Below, piece by piece: positions 36,401-48,090 of a stretch of 64,000 bases of DNA. The notes beneath the pieces are model-generated. The model saw nothing but the letters and a program-made list of their open reading frames with translations. It did not search any database and was not told where the DNA came from. The first letter of the stretch is position 1, and each line of letters opens with the position of its first letter. Position numbers and translations under genes: made by a program. This DNA comes from Notospermus geniculatus (lineage: Eukaryota; Nemertea; Pilidiophora; Heteronemertea; Lineidae), in assembly GCA_002633025.1 (NCBI GenBank), contig NMRB01001654.1:93257-157256 (forward strand), in the 5' to 3' direction.

Positions 36401-39066
36401 TTTAACAGAGATGCCAAGCTCAACCTTGAATTGGACTGGAGTGATAAGAAGGAAGCTGAAGAAATTGATGCTGTCTGTGGTATTCTTAGGAACAATAGTA
36501 CATACAAACAGTTCTATGCCGGGGCAGCGAAATTTGAGGAGATGTAAGTTGCCAAAGTAGATTTTGAAAAAGGATCTGTGTCCTTGACCTTGGCATGAAA
36601 AGATGCTACATGTACATTTCTTCATGAGATTGTCGCAACTCTGATTATCATGACATCCAATTTGTATTGTATTTGTATTTGATTTTTTCCATCAGGGCCG
36701 AAGCCCTGGTAAGTATGGAAGAGGCGCCATCTCAAGCTACTCATGTTCCTCACTTGGATGGGGTCTTTTATTTGCCCTTGCAAAGGCACAAGGTACAAGG
36801 CACCACGGCTTACTGTCCCATGCCACGCATCCAATCTTTGACTTATTTTTTCAGTCAATCAACTCCAGAATCCTGGGCCCAATTCTCACATGACAATATC
36901 GTACGAGCCGAGCACGAACGCATGGCATCTAATCAACTTCGCACTCTGATCGACAATGTCCTCAATGATACTTCGCGAGATATGACTGAACAGTGTAATG
37001 CTGTTGATGTTGCATTCACCAAAAGGGTGGATGAAATGCAGGATGCCCTTAACAAACTTGAAGAAAACTGCAAGAAGGTAAGTTTGCAGATAACTCAAAA
37101 GATGAAGCGAAGTGTCAATACAGATAACGCAAAAGATGAAGCGAAGTGTCTAGAACAATCAAAGGAGTGTGAATTATGGCAAGGTTCCGTACAAGGGAGT
37201 CCTCCTTTCTTTGCAGTAGAAATTTGGGAAACTCCTAAGTTCAAAAAGAGTCCTGTCATCAGAGAGTAATCAGACCTTAACTAAGAGCATACATTCTTGA
37301 TGCTTGAAAGATAGTAATGGGAGATTTTTCTGCCACCACCACCAGTAATGGTCCTTGAACATGACAAATTTGATGTCACAGACATAGGCCACGCCCTCAT
37401 GTCATTATGGATGACCTTGTAGCATGTACTGCTTCTCTGTGATGACATCAAATTCTGTGGCGTTTTTGGACATTAACTGTTGGTGGCCTCTAACGGCAGT
37501 AAAGTCTGTCATTAATACATGTACCGGTATGACATCATATAATATTATCCTAATCTTAATTTGTACAAAAATGCTGCAGTATTTTGCTTTACGTTATTGA
37601 ATGGGTATCTGACGGTGGATATTTCCTAATATCTTCAGGAATGCGCTGAAATTGCCAGGATGGAGAAGAACATTGCCAATTTGAAACAGAGCATCCGTGA
37701 CAAGGAAGATCCGATGAAGGTTGCCCAGACCCGCCTCCAGAACCGAACCAAGAGACCTGGTGTGGAAAACTGCCGAGATCCTGTGCAGTATAAGTAAGTA
37801 TTGCCATTATCTCCAGTGTTTGATAGAATGTAATGAATGGTCAAGTCTTAAGCCTAGTGCGCATCACACGTGCGACTGGAACAACTGTCGCCACTGAGCT
37901 AGGCCTACCTGGCGACTGGGAGGAAATAGAGGTTTCCCACGTGACGCCATAAAGGCCACGTTGGCCGTCAAATTGATCACGTGTTTCCTGAAGGAACGTC
38001 ACAATGACACGATGACATTATTTCGTGTGCTGTCTCGTTACATCAGGCGTAATGTCAATCCACGTGTAGCAACCTACTGACGCCAGTTTGCATCATTTTG
38101 ACAGCCAGTCACATGATTTGATGATGTCAGTGAGATTCCTCTATAGCAGACACTGGAAGCAACTGATCAGTTGCCAGAAACGATTGATGTACCGGTACGC
38201 ATCCTTGCGACTTGCTGGCACTGAGAAATCACCAGTCGCCGCGAGTTGCACATGTTGAACTTTCTAGCGACAGTAGTTGTACGCAGTTTCATTCAGTCAT
38301 CTGAATGAAATCGAGTCTCAATGTCCCGGCTGCTACCTGAGTTGCTGCCAGTCGATGTACGCCATCAGGATATAACAACTGAGTTGCTGAATTTGCGCTG
38401 TGCACACAGCACGTGCATCGCCAACGACTGATTGGATCAGTTGCTTCCAGTTGAAGTGCAATGTACGCTGGGCCTAAGAGTATGCCATCTGTTGATGCAG
38501 CTCCTGTACCGCCAAGGAGCCACGGTGGTGTAGTAGTTCGGGTCTCCGATTAGCGCTGGTCAGAGGGTCCCGGGTTCGAATCCCACTGGGCGTGAGACTT
38601 TGAGCAAGTCTCTTTGCCTCACTGGCCTCTCTCCACCCAGGTGTAGTCGGAAATGCTCGGATTGTAGTGCTGAATGAGCCGCTTATCGGAGTTCTGCTGA
38701 AAGGTTTGAGGATAGACTGGGGTTAAAGTGTAAAGCCGGATGATACCTCTACCATTGTTGTTGATATCAGACTATAAACCCAAACTTTAACTTTAAACTG
38801 GCAGTGTTTCCATTTCAACATTATGACATCGCTTTCTTCACACTTGCAGACTTGTCGAGGAAGTCCATCAGATCGCTGCTTCTGTTGATGCACTCCAAGA
38901 ACAACTCAACCAGTCGGAGAATTCATTACAAGCTATGAATGATACTCGAATGGCCCTAGAAAAGGAGATTCTGCACAAGAAGAACAGCATCTTCATCGAC
39001 AAGGAGAAGTGCATGACACACCGCACCCGATACCCAACGATATTACGCCTTCAAGGTTACCAGTAG
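33475..39066 (+). CDS. TEKT4: Tektin-4 with an in-frame duplication of exons 2-4
   Basis: Exons: 1 = 33475-34017; 2 = 34230-34300; 3 = 34430-34573; 4 = 34892-35114; then second copies 2' = 36212-36282, 3' = 36400-36543, 4' = 36855-37077; 5 = 37639-37793; 6 = 38850-39066. One set of exons 2-4 gives 450 residues, close to the normal ~435-450 of tektin-4. The set adds exactly 438 nt (146 residues) and begins and ends in phase 0, so including both would stay in frame. Diagnostic segments are DVTKKLGERLHDINFWKFEL, STPESWAQFS, the tektin signature region RPGVENCRD (usually RPNVELCRD; here G and N replace N and L), and the tektin-4 C-terminus CMTHRTRYPTILRLQGYQ. Tektins are coiled-coil filaments inside axonemal doublet microtubules. 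Between the two exon sets, exons differ at only four sites, three of them synonymous, plus one K to M change at the exon 2/3 junction. A likely ATTAAA signal lies near 40170. Confidence 0.95.
34056..35685 (+). repeat. TEKT4 internal duplication, copy 1 (exons 2-4)
   Basis: Nearly identical to 36101-37602. Its right edge is the single n at 35686. Intron 4 of this copy carries an extra run of the GATAACGCAAAAGATGAAG unit. Confidence 0.9.
36101..37602 (+). repeat. TEKT4 internal duplication, copy 2 (exons 2'-4')
   Basis: Second copy. Its exons keep open frames and canonical splice sites. Introns differ by indels (for example a shortened CAGGGCCGAAGCCCTGG where copy 1 is longer). Confidence 0.9.
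37857..38478. mobile_element. Inverted-repeat element in TEKT4 intron 5
   Basis: Imperfect ~40 bp TIRs (CTTAAGCCTAGTGCGCA .. CTGGAACAACTG and, at the other end, complement of CTTAGGCCCAGCGTACA .. CTGGAAGCAACTG). AGT lies outside both ends. Confidence 0.6.
38514..38799 (+). mobile_element. tRNA-derived SINE in TEKT4 intron 5
   Basis: tRNA-like head with AGCCACGGTGGTGTAGTAG and B box GGGTTCGAATCCC, then a unique body and a tail ending in CTATAAACCCAAACTTTAAC. Different family from the SINE at 18122. Confidence 0.75.
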
Positions 39067-40870
39067 ATTTGAATATAGGATGCCAGTGAACTCTTGTACA
39101 CAGAGATGTACAAGTATCACGTAAAACAAAGTTAAAACTGAATGTAATAATATCTGTGATGATCAGTGCATTTTTGTCTTCTTCAAGTGATATTTTATGC
39201 ATCCACCAATTTCCATTTTTGAACTTGTGGAACTTTCCATCTTAGGTGTTTCTTAGCTGCCCATGGTGATTATGTAGGACCGTCTTTTTTATGGGCTGGC
39301 TCTGTAATTGTCATCTTTTATCATAATTTTGGTATCTGAAAGCGGGAAAACTAATGTATTGCCTGTGTTTGTCTGAGGAACTGTCTCGGAGGGCTGGAAT
39401 ATCTCAGGTAATCGTTGAGTATCCAAGTGGTTCTCTCACAAGATTTTCATGGTTTTATTCTGAAACACGAAATATTGCAAGCATAAATTTTTAAGATTTT
39501 TCCAATGAGCCCATAATCCATAGAAACGGGAATGATGGAAACCTACCGAGTGTCCAAGCCATGACCAGCCCATAATGAAGAGAAAAACAGGATGACATTG
39601 TACATAACATGTAACATAATAGCCACGTCGGATATGAACTGATGTCTCAGTTGTGGCCTGCTCTCATACATTGATTGGCAAAGCCTTGGTAGTAAATGTA
39701 CGTTTTTTTTTGTTCTGATTCTTTTTCATGTCTCATCAGAAGCAGGCCTTAGATTTTGGACCCTCGAAAGTTATCAATTCTAAGAATAGTATGGAATGTG
39801 AAAGAAGGTTGTGAGATGTGGCCATCAGATTTGGCTGCTTTGGGAGTCATTTTGTCATAGAATGTTTTTGAGATACAGGCTTAGAAAACTCACTGTTTCC
39901 TTGTTTATGCCTATAGAGCATGTTTTTGCTTGCCGTTTATCCGTCCATTTTATGTATTTTTGTGGCATGTCGTCTGAGTTCTGTGAGGAGATTTGTGTCC
40001 GTAAACATCCATTGTCAGTTTGCTCTCAGTATTGCCATAGCTGCATGTAGATCCCAACCTGAAAGCGTAGTTACCATAATTTGCACAAGGCCCTCATGCC
40101 GTACCCAAAGATTTTACTAACACTAATTGTTGTGATTGTACCTGTAAATACACATACAGTGGCTTTCTTATTAAAGTTTTCAAATGTACATGTAGGTAGT
40201 GAAATTAAGTCTTGTTCATTTCTCTGAGCCAAAGTCAGGTCACCCTCTGCTCTGTCTGGATGCAATAGGAGCAGTCAGCCGCACATATTGCCAAAAGATG
40301 GCAGCAAAGTTCTAGCGGACCAATACACAGGAAAATCCACGGGAGTCGTGCTCGGTCAAGAATGAATGGGTCAGCTATATGCATTGAATTGGGCTGTAGT
40401 GACACCTAGTAGTCAACTCGCTCACAGCTCCTATTCCTTGCAGAATATTCCCAACTAATTTTCATGTCACATTCATTGTTTTCAGACTCCTTGAACTTTA
40501 AGGAGTCTGAAAACGATGAATGCAACATGAAAATGGTGTGCAGTAACTTTTCGCACGAGTCCCTTTAATAAGGAACTCATGTTGTGAACATGTGGAAAAG
40601 TAGGCTCTGTTGCAGGCAATTTGGCCAATCTACATCCAGTATGACGTCATGTGATCGATGACATCACAACAAAACTGATTCTATTGGAGACTTATTTTTC
40701 GGTGGGTCAACTTCAGTGTCCCGTCATTCTCTCACAACTCGTTCAAACAAGTTGCCAAACGTTCATTGTAGCTGTCGTCGATGTGTGGGCAACTTGTGAA
40801 GCCATTCGACCACCTGCATTACATTGAGATTGAGTGACATATACCAAGAAGGAATCAAACAGAAGTTTTG
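39067..40870. other. TEKT4 3' region and intergenic DNA
   Basis: No further exon. Includes a long hairpin at 40458-40534 (listed separately). Confidence 0.5.
40458..40534. repeat. Long hairpin (~36 bp stem)
   Basis: ATTTTCATGT..ATTCAT.GTTTTCAGACTCCTT is followed by AAGGAGTCTGAAAAC.ATGAAT..ACATGAAAAT, with a few mismatches and a very short loop. Confidence 0.8.
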
Positions 40871-40893
40871 ATACCCACGAAATATAGCCATTC

Positions 40894-40899
40894 TTTATT
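40894..40899 (-). promoter_or_regulatory. Probable polyadenylation signal for the gene at 41865-43573
   Basis: Minus-strand AATAAA about 970 bp after the stop codon, with no other exon between. Confidence 0.45.
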
Positions 40900-41864
40900 T
40901 CACAGTGTGACTACATGCATTGGCATATTATAATCATCAGGCAATGAATGATGGAAGTATTACTACACATGATCCTATGAATGACCAGTTATGATGAGAC
41001 AATGGTGCTATGGTACATTCTAAATGCACAAATGGAACCTGGCAATTGACAAATAATTGATATCAACTTGGGTACAATGCACTTCTAAAGCCATTAGTGC
41101 TTTAATAGTACATTTACATGTATTTACAGGAGGTATTATTAAAGGGGGAATAAACAGATACATCATTTCTATTTCAACTGGATGCCTACTGTTGAATACA
41201 GAGTTGTCATAATTTGGTCAATAGATTCACAACATCGTCTTTAAAATCATGATTAATGCCTCCACAACAGAGATAACATCACTGGGTAAGTCACGGTTCA
41301 CAGATTTGACAAGCAGAATGACAAATTCCAATTATAAATCCTTGTTGACCACAATGCCAATTTCTCCCAAGACGCCCACTTTCAACTTGTTACATAAGAA
41401 GCATAAAAATAAGTAAAAACGTTACTCTTGTAGCCACAGAATAACGAAAAGCAGCCAATTAACCCCTTCATTTTCTGTCCAAACACATTGGCAGTACATG
41501 TACACCAATTCAGCCTCCTCCAGCTGCCAAATTTTTATGTACGCATACAGTCGGGCAAGGGCTCAGGAACTACCATCTTAATTGTAACTTCACAGCTTTA
41601 CACAAGAATATATTCATCAATCTACATAAAAAGAATACTCACATCAAATTTTAAAACAATTAATGGCATGGTTGCTTCAGAACAGACAAATGTTCGCTAT
41701 AATACCATAAAGGCATTCTTTTATGCTGATATCGGATATTGAGATGCTTCCACCACACCTCTTTACATGGATTCAAACAGCTACACAAATGTTGACCAAC
41801 ATGTTTATGTAGGCCTACATGTTTTTTACATGTTCAGCTTGCACTTCACTTCACACACAAAAGC

Positions 41865-43573
41865 CTAATATCGTCTCATACTTCCCCCACCACCCATGCT
41901 CTTGTAAGCATCAAATCTAGCATCAGCAGGTCGCGATGCAAGCGCATTTGAATTCATCATCATGCTTGCGGCCTGAGCGGCGACCCCAAGGTACATATTT
42001 GACTGAGGTTGTGCCAGTAATGGAGCTGGATTCATGTTCATTTGATTCATGGTTCTTGGTCCTGTTGAGGTGTTCATACTGCTGCTGCTACTAGGCCATC
42101 GGTCACTCTGACGTGCCACGCTTGGTTGACTCATGCTGCTCTGGTGTTGCCAGTTGCCTGAACTCTGTCCATGGCTAGCGTGGGAGTCTTTCCTTCCTCC
42201 TGTACCCCAATCATCACGGGTAGGGCCTGCAGGTCCACCTGGAAAAAAAGATCTCAACGTATAAGACACGTACCATTGAACCTTTTGCAACATTTTTATT
42301 TCACCACTCAAGTTGTCCGATTCCTTATTCTTTACATTCAGATCAACTCAACGGAAATGTATGTTCAAATTGTTCCATTATTGTCAGTAGTAAAGATGTT
42401 TTCTCCCAAATTTTATTAAATGGCACAACTAGGCAAAGGGAGAACAGTACACAAAGAAAACGGACTTTTCACCATTAAATTTAGGCACAAAAATAGACTC
42501 TCAGGCTGGCATGCAAAGCTTCTAAACTAATGCAACGGAATAACATCTAATTTTGTACCATTCACACATTCTGTTAGAACAGATCAACTCTTAGTACTGT
42601 TTTTCACATGGAATTTAAACCACACTTCACATGGAGCAAATCGCACAGGGAAACAAGTTATTCTTTGATAACACACGAGTTACTAACTAAGGATTAAAAT
42701 AAGGAACACATTTAGGAAAATCACCATACATGCATGTATACATGTAGAGGATGAACACCTACACTACAACTACACTACCAGTAGTTGAAATATGGTAAAT
42801 CCCCATAGCAGAAAATGACCAACTACCAGGCATTTTTATTAGATGGTAACTTGGTTACCCTTCCCGAAAAACAAAGCTGCTTTCAATGTGTTACCCAAAC
42901 TTTACTAGCATTAGCAAGTATTTGGGACATGTTCCCGCCATCCGACTATGCACACCCAAGCGTAGGAATGTATGAGGTACATGTATACATGGTAAGCCAG
43001 GATGTGCATAACTGGCCAATCCTACAGGTCATTAGAAACATTGAAGATGTTGTCTTATTGGACACTGATAGGCTAAATTTGTTATTTGATACTTCAAGTT
43101 GAACTGGTCGCACTGAAGATGATAAATAGCCCCCCCAAGCAAGGACGAGGTACAAAAGGAGATGCACACTTAAAGGAAGGGTTGAAAACATCGATAAAAA
43201 AAGCGAGCAGTAAATTCTAACCTCTACAACCAAAAGTCATCAATAAAACCTTGTGACAACATGGACAAATGCAGTTGTCACTTACCAGTACCAATCTTAC
43301 CCCCACCACCAGAGGGATATGGCTTTGAACCCCTATCAGGCGCATGACTAGGCCCTCCATGCCAATTGTCACGAACACCAGGCGCCGATCGGCTTCCACC
43401 ATATCTATTATCACCACCCTGGCCTGAAAAAGGCAAAAAATAGGGAGCCCGTGTATTGAAACAATAATTACCTCTGCCTTTTGGCTTGGGCTTTGAGGAT
43501 ACTGCATTGCTCCCTTGTGCGTGTTGAGAGGAGGTATTCCCACTATAAATAGTACTACTGCCTTTTCTCATGT
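41865..43573 (-). CDS. 3' exons of a Gly/Ser/Met-rich protein, possibly SAFB/SLTM-like
   Basis: Three exons in transcript order: 43472-43573, 43286-43423, 41865-42238 (stop). Every junction splits a glycine codon after its first base, and all borders are GT/AG, which strongly supports them although each open frame is short. The encoded tail has RG/DNW-type low complexity (GQGGDNRYGGSRSAPGVRDN, GPAGPTRDDWGTGGRKDSHA), a Ser/Gln-rich middle, a Met/Asn-rich stretch and the end RFDAYKSMGGGGSMRRY. An Arg-Arg-Tyr terminus after a Gly/Arg-rich tail resembles the scaffold attachment factor B family, an RNA-binding nuclear group. That assignment is a guess, since SAP and RRM domains are not in the window. 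Upstream exons are not found, and the sequence meets a single n at 43871 followed by duplicated repeat DNA, so the gene is probably broken by an assembly join. Confidence 0.7.
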
Positions 43574-43871
43574 CTGAAATGAAGCACGCCTTTAACAAAA
43601 TGTACCTAGAAGCTTGGCTTCTGCATTGAAAGCGCTCAGACAATGAGTGCATTTACCAGTAGGCAGTATATAATGCAGTAGGCAAACAGCTTCCACTGGT
43701 GTATTAGGACAGGGTTGCCTCTCTAGCTGGTGGTTACATGTAAAATGTATTCGAACACTAACAGTAATACAAAACATCAACAATGAAAGCATACAACAGA
43801 AAGACAACCAAAATCAGAGAAAAAACATGCCACATCAATCAGTTTTACATGACATTCTGAAGGAAGCAATN

Positions 43872-44299
43872 TGATTGAAAACAAACGTTCAGATGCTACA
43901 GCCAATCAGAAGAAGCAAGTGGCATGGGATGCTGTCGCACGTGATTCCCGGATTTGTTTGATCTGTAAAAACACGCAAATCAACAGGCTGCCTTCGTTCT
44001 GCCTCTTCCCATGCTTCCTCTGCACCTAATTCGAGGATGCGGAGTGGATTCATTGCGAAGCTTCAGCGCGCCTAATGCGAAATGACAGTTTGTACGCGAG
44101 ATAAACAAGCCCCTTGGGACGTTTAACATTTCTTTTGTTACTTGCACGCGGGTGTCTACTTTTGTACGTTGGTTAAACGTCTGGTGATCTAATCACTCTT
44201 TATGAAATACTGTCTAACTTGAACGTGCGATTATCCCCTGTTTAGTCAGCGTTTTTGGTAGTTAGTCGCGTCTAGGAGAAAAACACCCTTTATGAATAT
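43872..44299 (+). repeat. Duplicated segment with empty insertion site
   Basis: Matches 45101-45246 joined to 45802-46098 and lacks the 555 bp between them. The uninterrupted site CCTCTTCCC is at 44002-44010. Starts at the single n (43871). Confidence 0.9.
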
Positions 44300-44313
44300 G
44301 GCCCGTAGTCATT

Positions 44314-44392
44314 TAGACGGGATTCGAACCGTCGACCTTCTGATTTGTAATCCACCGCTCTGTCCACTCGGTCAACGAGCCAGGTGACAGAG
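44314..44392 (-). mobile_element. tRNA-like sequence (SINE head or pseudogene)
   Basis: On the minus strand it has a D-arm-like GACCGAGTGGACAGAGC and B box GGTTCGAATCC, but no matching acceptor stem and no proper anticodon stem. Not a functional tRNA. Confidence 0.55.
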
Positions 44393-44481
44393 AAGTCATT
44401 AGTGTTTGTCATAGACGTAGGCCTTCGACTTACGTAATAATACTATACGAATAAGAGAAAATATGAGAAGTCTTCTAACAA

Positions 44482-44553
44482 GTTCGGTGGCCGAATGGGG
44501 AAGAAGGTGGAACAGGGATAACAAGGCGCGGGTTCGATTCCCAGCTGGGTCAA
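44482..44553 (+). mobile_element. tRNA-like sequence (SINE head or pseudogene)
   Basis: TTCGGTGGCCGAATGGGGAA .. B box GGGTTCGATTCCC. The acceptor ends do not pair. Head-to-head with the previous one. Confidence 0.5.
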
Positions 44554-45100
44554 ACTTTTTTCTGTCAGAAAAGTGTTCAGCAGGAGCTTACTAGAGGATG
44601 TTGACAGCCCTACAGCTCGAAGACAAATAGGGTGGCGCCCTTATGGCGTCGTAGGGTATATCATGTTCTGAGCCTTCGTTTGAGGTGTTTGCAGGGCGTT
44701 TGCAATTCTCTTGCTCGTCGCATGGGGGCTTTTTGTTTGTTCACGTCAGCTTTAAAACAGGTTTGTACGCGTGTGGATAAACACTTTTGATGATCGCAAT
44801 TCACAACAAGAGATGATCGGCCGTTTACCTGTCCGCGTCTAACTTCCCGCTTAATCACCGATTTTCTTGCTGCGGGCATTCCACAGTCACTGAAAGTTCA
44901 TGTAACGAAGTACGTAACATGTCAGAACAAAGGTCCCGGTCATGCATGGCACCCTAGATTTTGATTGCGCGCCGGATGCCGATGGTTTTGCGTCGAAGTA
45001 TGAACTAGGCTTAACAGCCCAACATGTCGAAAAAACGAGCTGACAATTTTGCAGCCAATCAGCGGATGTGGCTAATTGAGGCTGAAACATTCAGAAAAAT

Positions 45101-46098
45101 GTGATTGAAAACAAACGTTCAGATGCTACAGCCAATCAGAAGAAGCAAGTGGCATGGGATGCTGTCGCAGCGGCACGTGATTCCCGGATTCGTATGATCT
45201 GTAAAAACACGCAAATCAACAGGCTGCCTTCGTTCTGCCTCTTCCCTACACTCAATAATTCAGTGGTCTCGGCCTCCGCTCGAAGCTATCACCCTCAACC
45301 ACTGAAACATTTGGTGCCAAAGTCCGTTTCTGAACACTAGATGTCACTACCAGTTGTTGACGAAAGCGCGGGATCAACCAGCCAATGACCGATCACCTTT
45401 CAAATAACCTTAGGCGGTGTTGTTTCTATGGACGCAATCACGGCAATCCAAAGAATGCTGAAGGCGAAATACTTACACCGCTGTATTGTCCCACGTCGGG
45501 TCGTATGTGACGTTTAGTATGTTAACTTTTCATTTCGCAGTGAATGTATTCCAAAAAGTGGTGCAAAACAACACGAAAAGTCCGGAATATATACGTCTAT
45601 CTCACGATACTTGTCACGTGACCAAAGCGACCAATAAGAAAATGTTTCATGTTTTCCCCTAGTTGCGTGAAATACTGGTCGCTGATTAGTTGATGACATT
45701 TTGCGCCATCTAGTGTTCAGAAACATGATTTGGCCCCATCTGTGCCAGTGGTTGAGAGCGTATAACTAGCATTAAGCTCGAGGCCACTGGGGACGAGTGT
45801 ACCTCTTCCTATGCTTCCTCTGCACCTAATTCGAGGATACAGAGTGGATTCATTGCGAAGCTTAAGCGCGCCTAAGGCGAAATGACAGTTTGTACGCGAG
45901 ATAAACAAGCCCCTTGGGACGTTTAACATTTCTTTTGTTACTTGCACGCGGGTGTCTACTTTTGTACGTTGGTTAACGTCTGGTTATCTAATCACTCTTT
46001 ATGAAATGCTGTCTAACCTGAACGTGCGATTATCCCCTGTTTAGTCAGCGTTTTTGCCAGTTAGTCGCGTCTAAAAGAAAAACACCCTTTATGAATAT
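45101..46098 (+). repeat. Duplicated segment, copy with insertion
   Basis: Same sequence as 43872-44299, interrupted by the element at 45247-45801. Confidence 0.9.
45247..45801. mobile_element. Mutator-like foldback element with 9-bp TSD and known empty site
   Basis: Ends TACACTCAATAATTCAGTGG and (complement) TACACTCGTCCCCAGTGGCC. The inverted arms are imperfect and about 120 bp long, including AACACTAGATG near the inner end of both. Target copies are CCTCTTCCC (45238-45246) and CCTCTTCCT (45802-45810). The uninterrupted site is at 44002-44010, which proves the insertion and its borders. No transposase. Confidence 0.88.
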
Positions 46099-46342
46099 GG
46101 CTCTGTGTTTATATGGTGTCTGTTGCACAGGCCTGACATTCAGCCCTTGTTGAAGTAGGTTGACTTCGAGTATAGTATGCCTCACAACTCACTGTCTGTG
46201 CTTAACAAGCCATAGCCATGAAAGGCTGTTCTGTGATGCCCCCACTGCTAGAGTTTGAACAAATTGCCAAAGTTGAGAGGATATTGGTGTTATTTGTCAT
46301 TATTGTCATGAAAGGTAAAGGTTATAAACAAATGTAACCTTA

Positions 46343-47268
46343 AGGGGACATTCCACGTGAGAGTTTTCTCGCAGAAGTTTGCTCTCAGACACAAAGTCGC
46401 ATGTGGACATCGCTCTGCGAGCAGCTGTACGAGAGTGATCAATAAATGTCAGAAGTTTATAGCTGAGCGATTTTATGTCATGTGGACGCAGAAAAGGTAG
46501 ACTATCTGAGACACATTTTATAGTGTCAGACAGGGCTTGCAGTGAATAGGACATGTTCTATCCTGCAATAAACTTCCAGACAGTTCCTATGTATTTCTTT
46601 GGAGACCTTCAGGCCAAGATCAGTAATGGAAGGACCCAAAGACTGGAGCCGAAAAGATACCTAGGTAGGGACTTCCGGCAATGCTCTGTATCGTGGATCC
46701 GCATCACGTATGACCTATGACTTAAGTAGAAAATGCATTAGCTCGATACGTCATACGTGATACGGATCGACGATACGGAGCTTTGCCTGGAGTCCCTAGT
46801 GAATTATGAGAACCGTCCCTGTTCATGGGATGCTGAATCAAAACTTTATAGACAATGGAGAAATCAATGGCGGGGAAGGAAACTGCGGTGGCAGTTGAGA
46901 GAAAAATTGGCGAAGTCCAAAGAAATAGCCCTAATCTCAGGAACCAATTTTCCGCCGAACTGAGTCAGTTTGGCGGGAAATTGGTTCCTGTGAAGAAGAT
47001 GTAGACTTCGTTCTCCTCGAAGGCAACATAGGCCTACTCGCACGCGGAGGGAACAATGACCATAGCTAGTTGTTTCCTGACAATTTATACTCTCATGTGG
47101 AAAAGGACAAAAAGGTTTCTCTCGAGAGAAACTTGCGAAAGCTAGAAATTATCTCGCTGATAGTGACTCTCTGCGCACTTTTCTCTCATGTGGACGGACC
47201 ACAGATACTTCTGTCGACAGTCGGCTGAGAGAAAATGTCGACATTTTCTCTCACGTGGAATGTCGCCT
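46343..47268. mobile_element. MITE with TTA target duplication, nested elements inside
   Basis: Ends AGGGGACATTCCACGTGAGAG and (complement) AGGCGACATTCCACGTGAGAG, flanked by TTA on both sides (46340-46342, 47269-47271). Contains a TA-flanked inverted-repeat MITE at about 46667-46798 (AGGGACTTCCGGCAATGC / GCTTTGCCTGGAGTCCCT) and a strong 53-nt hairpin at 46938-46990. Confidence 0.75.
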
Positions 47269-47501
47269 TTATAAATACAAAGTATACAATGTATTTAACA
47301 TTGTAAACAGCATTTTAAGGACTTGTGTATTTCTACTACTTTAATGACATTTTGCAAAGGTCTTTTGTTTCAGTTGAAATAACGGGAAATTTGCCAATTT
47401 TGCATTCTTATAATCTAGTTTAACCTCTTAACTAATAACCCTGTGAAAATGGGTTCTGTCACTTTATTATAAATAATCAAAAATTTCTTTGGTACAATTC
47501 A

Positions 47502-47753
47502 ACCTTAAAGCTGAACTTAATAGATATAAACCCCAAGCGGCAGAGGTAGAAATTACGAACAGCCACATGGCACTTCCAAACTACCTCTGAAAACAATACA
47601 CCCTCTCGGACGGTCACTGTAAAGATCTCAGCGCAGCTGCCAAATGAGAAAAAAACGAAAAATAATATGTGATGGCACCGAGATTCGAACCCACAACCCT
47701 CTGATCGATTCGCCAACCTCTTTCTGTACGCGCCACGAAGACTGCTTGCTTGC
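47502..47753 (-). mobile_element. tRNA-derived SINE, minus copy of a head-to-head pair
   Basis: tRNA-like head (GCGTACAGAAAGAGGTTGGC and B box GGGTTCGAATCTC), body and 3' end GGGGTTTATATCTATTAAGT. Mirrors 47836-48090. Confidence 0.75.
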
Positions 47754-47835
47754 GTGATGACAATTCCGATCGCTTTATTTCCTCATGGAGATCTTCAAAA
47801 CCACCGCGCCTTTATTGTAGATCGGCGTCGTTGTA

Positions 47836-48090
47836 TGCAAGCAGCCTTCGTAGCGCGTACAGAAAGAGGTTGGCGAGGCGATCAGAGGATTGTGGGTTCG
47901 AATCTCGGTGCCATCACAGATTATTTTTGGTTTTTTCTCGTTTGGCAGCTGCGCTGAGATCTTTACTGTTCAAGAGCGTGGTGGCAAGTGAAACCAACTG
48001 TGACCGTCCGAGAGGGTGTATGGTTTTCAGAGGTAGTTTGGAAGTGTCTTGTGGCTGTTGGGGTTTATATCTATTAAGTTCAGCTTTAAG
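47836..48090 (+). mobile_element. tRNA-derived SINE, plus copy of a head-to-head pair
   Basis: Same family as 47502-47753 in opposite orientation, separated by about 80 bp. Confidence 0.75.

Noticed and set aside
44314-44553. Two possible tRNA genes
   Set aside because: Polymerase III boxes are present, but acceptor and anticodon stems do not pair; they look like SINE heads or pseudogenes.
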